Assembly (NCBI GenBank): GCA_018292915.2
Contig: JACVVK020000084.1
Location: forward strand, 429,001-493,000
Reading direction: 5' to 3'
DNA: 64,000 nt
From: Batillaria attramentaria
Taxonomy: Eukaryota; Mollusca; Gastropoda; Batillariidae
Below the pieces are notes generated by a model, which was not told the origin of the DNA, did no database searches, and was given only the letters and a program-made list of their open reading frames with translations. Below are positions 23,801-31,346 of this stretch, in pieces. A program made the position numbers and the translations under genes. The first letter of the stretch is position 1. The number at the start of each line of letters is the position of its first letter.

Positions 23801-23928
23801 CAGTTGAAACACAAACACTGTTATGGAAAATCTAGAATTCAGTATTGTTTCTCTGCAGGGGAGGTGTACGTTGCAAATTGTGGAGGGCGATCATGGAGCA
23901 CAGAACAAAGCATCGAGACGAGGGCTGA
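7752..23928 (+). CDS. ASK-family MAP3K (MAP3K5/6/15-like), 3' part, 13 exons
   Basis: This is the C-terminal half of an apoptosis signal-regulating kinase: a cytoplasmic Ser/Thr kinase that activates the MKK4/7-JNK and MKK3/6-p38 cascades under oxidative and immune stress (family knowledge). The joined exons encode in order: a basic Ser-rich linker with an RRFSLS motif; [13 protein letters not shown], very close to the [12 protein letters not shown] motif of vertebrate ASK1; a helical region with [13 protein letters not shown] and [12 protein letters not shown], nearly identical to ASK1; a conserved VVTSGVSS segment; a Gln/Glu/Leu-rich coiled coil ([14 protein letters not shown] and onward); and a C-terminal SAM-like domain ending [11 protein letters not shown] before TGA at 23926-23928. 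All splice junctions have GT..AG ends and compatible phases. The N-terminal thioredoxin-binding, TPR and kinase parts would be upstream of the window. Which of MAP3K5/6/15 it corresponds to cannot be decided; invertebrates usually have one ASK gene. Confidence 0.88.
9571..9618 (-). mobile_element. SINE 3'-end fragment (GGCGTTAAGCCCTAAATAACTAAC type)
   Basis: The minus strand reads GCAAGCAACAAAG-type sequence joined to GGCGTTAAGCCCTAAATAAC. The same block is found on the + strand at 59557-59597, directly beside a (CT)n tract, and a weaker match (CGTTAAGCCCTAAAC) lies near 54224-54240. Probable old SINE tails. Confidence 0.45.
11299..11361. repeat. (CA)n microsatellite
   Basis: About 30 CA units preceded by imperfect CACACGCAC repeats from 11283. 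Confidence 0.95.
12513..12548. repeat. (TG)n(CG)n alternating purine-pyrimidine tract
   Basis: About nine TG units run directly into about seven CG units, a composition prone to left-handed Z-DNA. Confidence 0.8.
13395..13745 (+). mobile_element. tRNA-headed SINE, family B
   Basis: The 5' part carries an A-box-like TGGTCTAATAGG (about 13418) and a B-box-like GGGTTCGAGCCC (about 13496-13507), spaced as in a tRNA. The body holds CTGCACCGCGGCGACGCGCT and CAGCCCGAATTTCCCG. It ends in GGGACAATAAAGATTTATTT followed by an A-rich tail. A partial copy in the opposite orientation lies at 22815-22958. The sequence shows a Pol III-type SINE; family name unknown. Confidence 0.7.
13765..14012 (+). repeat. 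Dispersed repeat copy (partner at 4785-5030)
   Basis: Same ordered blocks as the first copy, including TTGCCTGATTTTCGCATACA. Directly downstream of SINE family B and ending before a poly-G run. Confidence 0.65.
14546..14615. repeat. Short inverted repeat, GAGGGTTCC family
   Basis: CGAGGGTTCC at the left and GGAACCCTCG at the right flank GATACAGATAGAAAGAAGCG. Related sequences at 21668-21735 and 38115-38165 share GGGTTCC-TGC and GATACAGAT-GAA. Possible small non-autonomous DNA element. Confidence 0.5.
15548..15595. repeat. (CA)n microsatellite
   Basis: About 24 CA units. Confidence 0.95.
15881..15919 (+). CDS. ASK-like gene, microexon (39 nt, phase 2-2)
   Basis: Acceptor GTTGTTGCAG and donor CCCAG|GTACCT enclose 39 nt. 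In the phase-2 frame it encodes [12 protein letters not shown], with a split Arg in front (joined to 7752-7802) and a split Ser behind (joined to 17052). The joined text RRFSLSSP sits where vertebrate ASK1 has its 14-3-3 binding motif RSISLP. Both flanking phases fit. Confidence 0.65.
16349..16497. repeat. (TC)n microsatellite block with short (CA)n insert
   Basis: About 150 bp of TC repeats interrupted by TGAAACACACACACG-type sequence near 16397-16430. Confidence 0.95.
17052..17223 (+). CDS. ASK-like gene, exon with LRKDSERR motif
   Basis: Acceptor TTTCCCCCTCCAG and donor AAG|GTGAGC. It enters in phase 2 and leaves in phase 0. It encodes [14 protein letters not shown], then [18 protein letters not shown] and [21 protein letters not shown] is the ASK-family signature just downstream of the kinase linker. 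Confidence 0.92.
17386..17512 (-). mobile_element. tRNA-derived SINE family A, head-truncated copy
   Basis: Reverse orientation. It shows the family body ACGTCCTTTGCCACCACATA, GGGTGATATCAAAGAC and GCCAGCACAAATATTTGG up to GGGATACGAACTCAC, then the A-box half is missing and another repeat follows. Confidence 0.8.
17513..17825. repeat. ACGCACAG/TGACCCTCAG repeat (related copy at 50840-51030)
   Basis: Repeated ACGCACA/GCGTC words followed by two GCTGACCCTCAGA blocks. A similar order (GTGCGTCG, ACGCAGAGA, GCGCAGAGATTTT, GTGACCCTCAG) is seen at about 50900-51025. Both copies lie close to SINE-A copies. Confidence 0.5.
18101..18166 (+). CDS. ASK-like gene, exon
   Basis: Acceptor GGTGTTTCAG and donor GCA|GTAAGT; phase 0-0. 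Encodes [18 protein letters not shown] and KLTA, matching the position of the ASK1 helical region after the RKDSERR motif. Confidence 0.85.
18750..19070 (+). repeat. Dispersed ~300-bp repeat (partner at 49220-49525)
   Basis: Shares with the second copy, in order: CAGTGACAGCG, CACTGAGCCAACGGA, TGACGAGGCAAC, GCTCCAGTAGTGTAAC, AAGAGCTGTACTAATCATCA and AAACTGTTCCA. It lies in the intron upstream of the next exon. Family unknown. Confidence 0.75.
19093..19171 (+). CDS. ASK-like gene, exon
   Basis: Acceptor TTTTGTGTAG and donor CTGA|GTAAGT; enters phase 0, leaves phase 1. Encodes [19 protein letters not shown] and EPIREAL. Confidence 0.85.
19523..19689 (-). mobile_element. tRNA-derived SINE family A, full-length copy
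   Basis: Reverse orientation. The A-box region (ACTCGGCCGCC) and B-box region (ACAAACTCACAACCC, degraded) are at the right end, with the GATATCAAAGATGG body and GGGTGGGTG end at the left. Near-identical 15-bp flanks (about 19508-19522 and 19690-19704, TCATATCTGTGGGTG versus TCGTATCTGTGGGTG) are a probable target-site duplication. Confidence 0.85.
19952..20031 (+). CDS. ASK-like gene, exon
   Basis: Acceptor AATGTACTCAG and donor GCT|GTGAGT; enters phase 1, leaves phase 0. Encodes [18 protein letters not shown] then ALYVVQEA, corresponding to the ASK1 region just before [11 protein letters not shown]. Confidence 0.88.
20508..20613 (+). CDS. ASK-like gene, exon with [10 protein letters not shown] motif
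   Basis: Acceptor TTTTCTTCAG and donor CCAG|GTATTC; enters phase 0, leaves phase 1. Encodes [19 protein letters not shown] and [11 protein letters not shown], almost identical to vertebrate ASK1. This is the strongest single family match in the gene. Confidence 0.95.
20614..21123. other. Intron of the ASK-like gene
   Basis: No exon seen. Contains a long T-run directly followed by a G-run at about 20789-20832. Confidence 0.8.
21124..21286 (+). CDS. ASK-like gene, exon
   Basis: Acceptor TTGTGTTGCCAG and donor CAA|GTAAGC; enters phase 1, leaves phase 2. Encodes [26 protein letters not shown], then the start of a coiled coil ([15 protein letters not shown]). The TSGVS motif is conserved in ASK1. 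Confidence 0.9.
21668..21735. repeat. GGGTTCC family repeat
   Basis: GGGTTCCCTGCTAGAAGG, then GATACAGATAGAAGAGAGAT and a diverged right end CCTCGAATC; same layout as 14546-14615. Intronic. Confidence 0.5.
21858..21950 (+). CDS. ASK-like gene, coiled-coil exon
   Basis: Acceptor CTCATTTCAG and donor TTACA|GTAAGT; enters and leaves phase 2. Encodes [16 protein letters not shown] and [12 protein letters not shown], a heptad-like coiled coil, as in the C-terminal coiled coil used for ASK oligomerisation. Confidence 0.9.
22455..22501 (+). CDS. ASK-like gene, short exon
   Basis: Acceptor TTTTATTTCAG and donor GATG|GTATGT; enters phase 2, leaves phase 1. Encodes [15 protein letters not shown], a linker before the SAM-like domain. 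Confidence 0.8.
22815..22958 (-). mobile_element. SINE family B, partial reverse copy
   Basis: Contains TATTGTCCCTTTCGGGAAAT, GGGCTGCTTCCCCCAGG and GCATCGCCGCGGTGCAGCG, the reverse complement of the 3' half of the element at 13395-13745, up to GCTGGATAACCCG. The tRNA head is absent. Confidence 0.75.
23044..23141 (+). CDS. ASK-like gene, exon (start of SAM-like domain)
   Basis: Acceptor TTTCTCTGACAG and donor AAG|GTAGGC; enters phase 1, leaves phase 0. Encodes [20 protein letters not shown] then DK, matching the first helices of the ASK C-terminal SAM domain. Confidence 0.9.
23229..23460. repeat. Diverged tandem duplication in intron
   Basis: TTACTATTTGCCCAAGACTT occurs at about 23234 and again at about 23372, each followed by GTG-rich sequence with TGCATGCCT. 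Unit length is about 138 bp. Confidence 0.65.
23497..23573 (+). CDS. ASK-like gene, SAM-like domain exon
   Basis: Acceptor GTGTCTTTCAG and donor TTAG|GTATGA; enters phase 0, leaves phase 2. Encodes [20 protein letters not shown] then RQLSL, close to the EDYTLLDVL and DDLKCLRLR part of ASK1. Confidence 0.93.
23859..23928 (+). CDS. ASK-like gene, terminal coding exon
   Basis: Acceptor GTTTCTCTGCAG; enters phase 2. Encodes [20 protein letters not shown] then EG and TGA. GGxxCxLWxAI is the last conserved motif of ASK proteins. Confidence 0.93.
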
Positions 23929-26526
23929 TCGTGTCTTTGTGCTGCTGTTATTCATAAAGACAGTTTTCATCATCACCCCTCTCGTCTACAGTGGACCCGG
24001 GTCTCTACAAAACTTCACTGATATTCACTGATAATACCCCGCAGTTGGATAATTTGCTTGTCGGCATCCAGGTTTATCTGACTTGCGAATCCTTGGTTTG
24101 GTTGTGTCATGGAGATGCCCACATTTGCTAAACTTACTGTGAGTGGTTACCGATCACTCTGTTTTGTGGCACACAGGCCAGAAACATACGTTTTTGCTTC
24201 CTTTTGACTTTTTTCCTGAACGAATAGCCATTTTGGTTATAACAGCAGAAGAACGTGTAATGAAAGGGGTCATTAGAAATTAGGATTCCTGTATCACAAG
24301 AATCTAGAGACGGCAGACATTAACATGAAAGGGAAGGGACATTTCATCATTATGTGACAGCCAATATTGGGCAGTTCAGGGCTGTGGACACAAATGTAGA
24401 AAACAGATCTGTTCTGCAGGTCAGTACATGTTGCATAGTGTACACAAAGCAGTGTACTCCTGTGTATGGTGATGTTACACAACTCTACACTGAGAGCCAG
24501 AAGTTGAGCTAGAGTGCGCTGGTGACAACTGAAGACATCCTGCTGTTTTATTCAGTTGGTGTACAATACAGACCAGCGCCACAGTGACCTTTCTTCCAGA
24601 CTTTGGACAGATTTTCCTACGAAGACAGTCAGCTGAGGTGACGGACTATTTCTCCGCCAGGAGAAGGTTGAGGACGTTGGATCACCCAACAAAGAGATGA
24701 TATACTGTGCACGTCGGACGCAAGACTAGTCTGACAGCACAGCAAAGCACTGCTGAGACCAAACACCCTGCCCTATCACATTTCCAGTGCCTGTTCAGAC
24801 CTAGATAGGTGATACTTGGGATCTGGATGATGCTGTAGCCCTCACTTGGTATACCCATAACACTACTTCACACAATGGACAACATTCATCAGCTGCATCT
24901 GTTTGAAGGCAGCAGATTTGGTATTGCTAATGTTAAATTTCACTGAATATTTTTGCAGGTATGTGTAAATGAATGTTTACATTGTTGACACTTTATTATT
25001 GTGAGTGTAGAGACAGCATGCATGTATTAACTCATTTCCGACCTTGACCGCACACCGTGGAATTCCCCCGTGACCCGTGCACTGTATGTGTGCACAACCC
25101 TTGCCAACCGGGCGAATTTATCAATTTTTGAGGTTTTTTTTTAAAGAGGTCATCCTCAGATGTTTCCTAATCGTGTTTGGTATGGTTTGAAAGATAATTA
25201 TAAGCACTTTTATGGAAAAATATTTTTGATCGGAAAGAATGGGCAAGTGGCCACAGCGAGAGTGGAGATAACATGGGTTGTGGGTGCTTGGTAACAGCGT
25301 CCTCCTGCGTCAGAGCCCGGTGTCTAGGTCAGTAGGTGTGTGGTTGGCAACAAGGGCTCTGCACGAACGCTGGGTGCATGGTCGCGGAACAGTTAAGCAT
25401 CATGAATACTTACTCTTCATCCGTAGGATTTGATTTGGTGTAGCCTCCAGCTGCGTTGGGTACTGTTTGAGATGCTTCAAGCCTGAAGAGTATTATCATT
25501 TGACTATTTATGAGAGCATGGCTTACTGAATGATGTTACAGTACTCAAAACATTGTGTCCACAAGTCCTTGGGGACTGGTTTGTATGCGGTTGAGCTGGT
25601 GTTAATCAGGTCACTTCAGAGGTGTGAGCAGTGCACTGATGTAGGAAGCTTGTTGTTTCGAGTGCAGGATACATGTGTAGACTTGGTACTCAAACTGTCT
25701 TATCACAGTATAACTTTAGTCTGAATATAACTTTATCATTGTTGTTATCCATTTCTTCTTCAACTTCTTTTTCTTTTTCTTTACTTGCCTCGTCTTTGTC
25801 TTCTTTAGGTAGGTGCATTACATGTCGTTTTGAATTACATGTACCAAGCTTTTACGTAAGTTATTATTTTATTATTGTATTTTGAAGTTCATGTATCAGC
25901 ATATCTGTGGAAGACAATCCATATCCCTCTCCCCCCAGCCCCCCACCCCCACCCCCAGCACCACCAATTTTCTTTGCTCTGGGCTGATAGAGAAAAAAAA
26001 CACCACCACATACACACACACACGGAGTTGGTGGAGCCGTGCAGATTGTCACAGTGCGCATAATCAGTGCCATGTTGCTTGAATTTGTTTCTCTCACAAA
26101 CGCTGCTCCACAGACGCTATCAAAGACTTCAAAACAGAGCTTATATTTTTACCACTATTAAAAGCCGTGTCTCTTTCAAATTTGTGATGCATGAGACTGA
26201 GAGTATTGCTCATCTGTCACAGTGTTGGTCAAACACAAGCAGACTGTCACTTTCAGAATTATTCTTCTGTGTCTAACGTGTATAGCAAAAGCTGAACCTA
26301 TTTAGTTTGAAATACTTATGTTGACATAGTAACGTTTTAACTGTGCATGCAAGTCATCGGTTAGTCGATGCCAAGCGCGAAACTGTCTCTCTGGTATGTT
26401 CCTGGTCAGGGGGGTGTGTGAGTGGGTGTGTGTGTGAGAGAGAGAGAGAATTTTTTGCCGTACTGCTGGGGTCAAAAGCTTCAACTGTCTATCAATCAAC
26501 ATGATTGCCTGATTACACTTTTAAAT

Positions 26527-26640
26527 AATAATAATAATAATAATAAATGGTATTTCTAGGGTGCATTTCTTTAAATAAAAGTCAATGCGCCTATCACTCA
26601 CTCACACTCACGCACATTACACAACGATGAGCAGACGTAC
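26527..26640 (-). mobile_element. LINE 3'-tail remnant
   Basis: A run of AATAAT units followed by ATGGTATTTCTAGGGTGCAT and GTCAATGCGCC. On the minus strand this reads as a GCGC..CTAGAAATACCATTTATTATT ending, the usual 3' end of CR1/L2-type LINEs in molluscs. Confidence 0.4.
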
Positions 26641-28549
26641 ACTGGTGAAACTGACTAGTTACTCACATTCTATCTATTGACATTAATGCAGCTTCGAATA
26701 CGACCATGTGTTGGCTTGTACTGTTCCTTTTTGGTGATCTGCGTGCCATATTCTTGCTTGAAAGACTGCATTTCGGTCCATCTCTTACAAGACTGGATCT
26801 AACTTTTTTTTTTTAATGATGTGTGGTTTTAAGTAGGTGGTATTCTTTTGAGTTTGGGGGGGTTTGTGGGGTGTTTGTTTTGTGTGTGTGTTTTTGTTCC
26901 CAGTCAATGGTCAAAGCGGTCTTTCTCTCTCCAAATGGTTTCCTGCTTGTTGGTTTTGTTGTTACTGGTTTTTGTGATATTACTTCTCTAAGGGGGAGGA
27001 TGATTTTTGCGATGGTGCGCTTTTAAGAGCAGGACTGGTAGTGTTTTGAGCTTGTCAAGTGCACTGTATGCAGGTACACCAGTAATATTTTTCTTTTGAT
27101 AGTTGTCCATCGTCAGTATTATCCTATAAATATCTTTTAGACTGGTATGCATCTGCTTAAACCAGTATGATACTCTGAACCCTTGTTCTTAGACTGTCGA
27201 CAATAGCAGAGTGAGGCTGCACCTGAAGACTAATCGCTATAAGCGCTGATCACATGCCTCCGCCTGGAAAAGCAGTATGATCCACCAGCATCTGGTGTAT
27301 CATGACCTGTTTCTACTGAGGGCAAACAATGCTGATTGTTTAGATGGGTTAGTAAGCTCAGTACAGTGAAATGTTTGCTATCTGACTGTCTTGACCATGG
27401 GACATCGTCTGTATGGCATATCAGGCTAGGCATGCAAGTGACAGATTGGAATTTTCAACTTTCTTTGGATCAGTAGACATGAACTGCTGCTCTTTCAAAG
27501 TTTTAGTCTAATTGGAGCCACGAAGACTTCTGGTGTTCCCTTGTTACGATAGCGCAGATGAGGACAGCAGTGTGTGTGTGCTCAGTAGTCGACATGCATG
27601 TGTGATCATGCAGTGACAATTTCACACCTCTTCAGTACTTCTGTCTGTATCACTCTTACAAGAATTAATGTGTGAACTATTATTTCTGAAGTTTTTCATG
27701 GATGTACTAGGCATGTGTGGAATTTATAAACCCAGTCGATGTAGCCTCTGTAACCGGAGATATGCCTCTGGCACCCCAAATGCCTTTGTAGGAAGTACTC
27801 TCGACTAATGTAAGTATGTGTGCAACTGTCTTGGAATGGAATGGAATGGAAAGGAGCTGATCTTGAAGTCACATTTATGTTTCTCATTACATGAGAAATG
27901 GACAGTATCTGCTCAACACATGCACACATGCTTAGGGAATGGTGTGGAAATCTAACAAAATTATTTACCTTCTATGGTCATACAGTACCACTGTATGTAT
28001 AAACCAGCCAGTCATGATGTAAGTTAATATGTTGCAGTCCTTTCCTTTTTCTTCCTTTCAGTGGGGTCCCCCCCCCCCCCCTTCCCTTCCCTTCTCTTCT
28101 GTAGAATGCTGTACAAAACAACTAAAATCTACTCTTGTTGAAAATGACTGTTCACAGTACATATGCTTTTGTATCTAAAAACAGAAAAGACCCAAAGTGT
28201 CAAAGCCGTTTCATAATCTTTTAACTGTGTTTGAAGTTTACGGTTTTCAGCAATGCCTGTTTTTATGGTTGAAATGACTTCTGAATGGAATTAATTGGTT
28301 CAAATGTCCAGACAAATACAAACCAGTGTCGCTGTGGTGTTGTTTTATCTGTAGGTAGGATTTTTGTGCCTCCCACCTGTGAGGATTTTCACAGAGCTAG
28401 GTAATAAGTGTGCATTTAGTGTTTTGCCTTTTGCTACTTTTTATTTAGAAATATCCTTTTTAACCTCTTCTGAATTCTATTGTCTTGTGCCTTTGCCAAG
28501 TTTGAAACAGGACATTAATTTTGCTGTGAGGCAAGCCTGTTCCAGTGAA

Positions 28550-28552
<3 letters not shown>

Positions 28553-28611
<59 letters not shown>
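28553..28611. repeat. (TG)n microsatellite
   Basis: About 29 TG units. Confidence 0.95.
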
Positions 28612-28955
28612 TGGCAGCTTTATCATCCTGATGTTTGAAAAGAATGAAATGCTATGCCTGAAAATGAAAACCCAGTGACTCCTTTCCCCTGATTGCTGCT
28701 ACAGTTTGTCTCATACAAGTACATGTGTGACTGTTTTGAACTGGATGGAGCAAAATCTAAATGAAAGTAAATTATTGCATATTAATATAATTTTTATATT
28801 TTATTGCCCATTAACTGCAGTCATAGCAAAGAGTTTACATAAGCTCTTTGGTTCTAGTACAGGTATTACTTTTTCCATTTCACAACTGATTCACCCTGTG
28901 AACACTTCAATATGAATTTTCATGCTTTGCTTTCGGGCTCTGTATTGATCCTATG

Positions 28956-28961
28956 AATAAA
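28956..28961 (+). terminator. Candidate polyadenylation signal (AATAAA)
   Basis: AATAAA followed within 20-55 nt by GT-rich sequence, which is the expected arrangement. It is the last canonical signal before the CpG-containing region upstream of the next gene. Confidence 0.35.
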
Positions 28962-28978
28962 AGAAAAGCACTGTTGGT

Positions 28979-28980
<2 letters not shown>

Positions 28981-29014
<34 letters not shown>

Positions 29015-29027
29015 CGGTGTATTTTTG

Positions 29028-29056
<29 letters not shown>
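28981..29056. repeat. (TG)n and (CT)n microsatellites
   Basis: About 15 TG units (28983-29013) and about 13 CT units (29030-29056) between the ASK-like and SAMD9-like genes. Confidence 0.95.
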
Positions 29057-29058
<2 letters not shown>

Positions 29059-29149
29059 TTTGCTTATGGAGACGAGTATGTGTGAAACTGATGTCACAGG
29101 TAAGTCAGTAACCGAGTCAAACTAGCGGATCTCTCTCTCTCTCTCTGTC

Positions 29150-29645
29150 TCCGATTGGTGAGGTGACGCCGACCGCACGGCACATCCGACCGAGTCCGTC
29201 GGCGGGGGGGAGGGGGGGGGAGGAGTTTCTAGAACACCCCTTGCATACTACAGCGGAGGCATAGTCGCCCTGCAGAAAGCAATGCTGTAGCGTGTCGGAA
29301 TAATAATCTGTGCTGATGGAAAGTCAGTCAATACTGCCGGCCGCCGGCATTACGTTGTCGTCAGTACAACTGACTTCAAAAAGGAAGCAGAATTTAAAGT
29401 GCATTTGACGGCACCAAACCTAGGCCACTGTGTTATCCTTTTCGAGGCACCCCGATGTGCGGAACAAGCCAGCCGGCGCGGACAAGCGCCGCTGGAGCCT
29501 CGTTTGAAACCAAAATTCCCCTTAAGATTACGTCACGGGGAACCCCCTTCCTGGAAACCCGGTCCGCTTTGTTTGCAAAGAAAAGTTCTGTCTCAACGGA
29601 GTCCTCGTAAAATTTTGCAGACACAGACTGTTGCGCAAGCCTGAG
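29150..29645 (+). promoter_or_regulatory. Candidate promoter and non-coding first exon of the CARD/SAMD9-like gene
   Basis: This 500-bp stretch is richer in CpG than its surroundings (for example GACCGCACGG, GTCCGTCGGCGG, CGGCCGCCGGC). It contains an inverted CCAAT (ATTGG, 29154-29158), TACGTCAC (29529-29536, CRE-like) and GGGGAACCCC (29537-29546, matching the kappa-B consensus GGGRNWYYCC). It ends in CCTGAG|GTAAGT, a strong donor at 29646. The transcription start is not determined, so the motifs may be upstream or within the exon. Confidence 0.45.
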
Positions 29646-30464
29646 GTAAGTGTCAACCGATTATTCTACTCCCGTTATGTCACAATCATAATGACAAAGG
29701 CTGTCACGGGAACCTTGTGCTCGTAATGAAGTAATTGGCCGTAATAAACATGGCTTCTGCCAGGTGCACGACCGATTATGTTCACCGGTTTCGACTTGTA
29801 ATGTTCAGCCGAAGTACTTGTGTGTTTTCAGTGATGTAGTTTCACAGACAAACCCTTTGTAATGCTGTGCCTTTCTCGCACATTGCTTTGTGAGTATTCA
29901 AGTGGAAGTATCTCCACAGTGCAGCAATACTGTGTAATTCGTAGATGTTCAGCAATGAACCGAAAATGAAACCGGCCTGACTGTCGGATTTGTGTGACGG
30001 TATGCTAGTATTTTTTTTTTTTTTTTTTTTTTGGTGTGACAGGGAAGCACAGTGTTTGAAATTAAAATATCAAAGTGTTCCCGGCTGAAGTTAATTGCCC
30101 TTTTTCCCAGCAGGGAAGAATAAGTGGATACGCGTTTGTGCATCGGAATGCAGATTATCTCCCTTGATGCACCCCACCCCCCTCCCCCTCCCCCCTCCTA
30201 GGCCCCGCAGGCCAGTTTAGAAAATGGATAGCAGGTCGATTTTTCAGTAATATTAGTCCTTGTTTTTGTGTAAAAGGTGCTAACTAGTCAGTGTTGTGGA
30301 GCTAATGGCACAACTTGTGCATGCAGTGTATGTACTGATGCAGTGATGCACCTTCTATTGGGTGTGCATGCCTTCCATCAAATTTGGGTGTGCAGTTTTG
30401 CTTGATACAGATTCAGGTCAGTCACCTTACCAATATGTCATTTATTCCTTTTTATTAATTGCAG
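29646..30464. other. Candidate 5'-UTR intron
   Basis: Bounded by GTAAGT at 29646 and TTTTATTAATTGCAG ending at 30464. Only low-complexity T and C runs are visible inside. The exon from 30465 would carry about 324 nt of 5' UTR before the ATG at 30789. Confidence 0.4.
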
Positions 30465-30788
30465 GTGAGAGTCAGTTTATCTGCCTGATAGTCTCCCATC
30501 TCACACTGTTGTTATGGAGAACACCACTGTCAGAGGCATTTGCTAGATACTTTACAAAAATTTCTAGCAGTAGGCATGCCTTGCACAAACAGTTACATTC
30601 AGTGCAAAAAGAAGTTTAATGTGTACTTTGTGGCAAAAAACTTGGTTCTTCGTAATGCCGGCAGAAATGCACAGCAGCGCTAGTGGCATAGAAAACAAAA
30701 TGGTAGACGTAGACAGCAGATGACATGATCTGTTGCGTCAATTTCAAATTGAGAAACAAACGTTGATGTTTGACCACGAAGCACCAAC

Positions 30789-31092
30789 ATGAAGAAAGAA
30801 TATCAGCTGAGGCTCACACAGAACTTGACATACTTAGAGAAAAATTTAGAGGTGGATAGAGTGGTTAATCTGTGCTACGAGAAGCTAGTGATCGAAGACA
30901 CAGACTTCGAGCGCATCCAGGCGGAGGGAGCCCGCCCAGACAAAGTTGTGAAGTTCATAAAGATTCTGCAGTGCAAGCCACATGACAAATGCTATGAAAT
31001 CTTCTTGGACGTGCTTTGTGACCACTCGGTGAGCCAGCCTTTCATCCGGCAGCAGCTGGAACAGACAGAACTTCCTGATGATTTTGAAGAAG
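30789..31092 (+). CDS. CARD/SAMD9-like gene, exon 1 coding part (CARD)
   Basis: Encodes 101 residues. Six-helix death-fold spacing is visible: RLTQNLTYLEKNLEVDRVV, LVIEDTDFERIQ, RPDKVVKFIKILQ, KCYEIFLDVLCD and QPFIRQQLEQT. IEDTDFERI plus a conserved hydrophobic ladder is typical of CARDs. Donor is GAAG|GTGGGA (phase 1), a weak but acceptable 5' splice site; read-through would add a low-complexity tail. Confidence 0.8.
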
Positions 31093-31251
31093 GTGGGAGG
31101 AACAGTACAGTTATTGAGCGAAAGTATTATATTATTTCCTCTTTCTCTCTCGTGCCCTCTGTGTGCATGCATGAGTGTGGAAACTGTGTCCGGAACCCAC
31201 TATGCAAGTTTCCACCTTTTCACGAAGCAAATCAGTGTTCACACTGATCCC

Positions 31252-31346
<95 letters not shown>

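Larger units (their letters stand above)
23929..28980 (+). other. Probable 3' UTR and downstream DNA of the ASK-like gene
   Basis: About 5 kb of AT-rich sequence without a protein-like frame or convincing splice-bounded exon. A canonical AATAAA lies at 28956-28961 and an earlier one at 26574-26579, the latter inside a LINE-tail-like repeat. The length of the real UTR cannot be read from sequence. The stretch also holds (TG)n at 28553-28611 and a LINE-tail remnant at 26527-26640. Confidence 0.5.
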
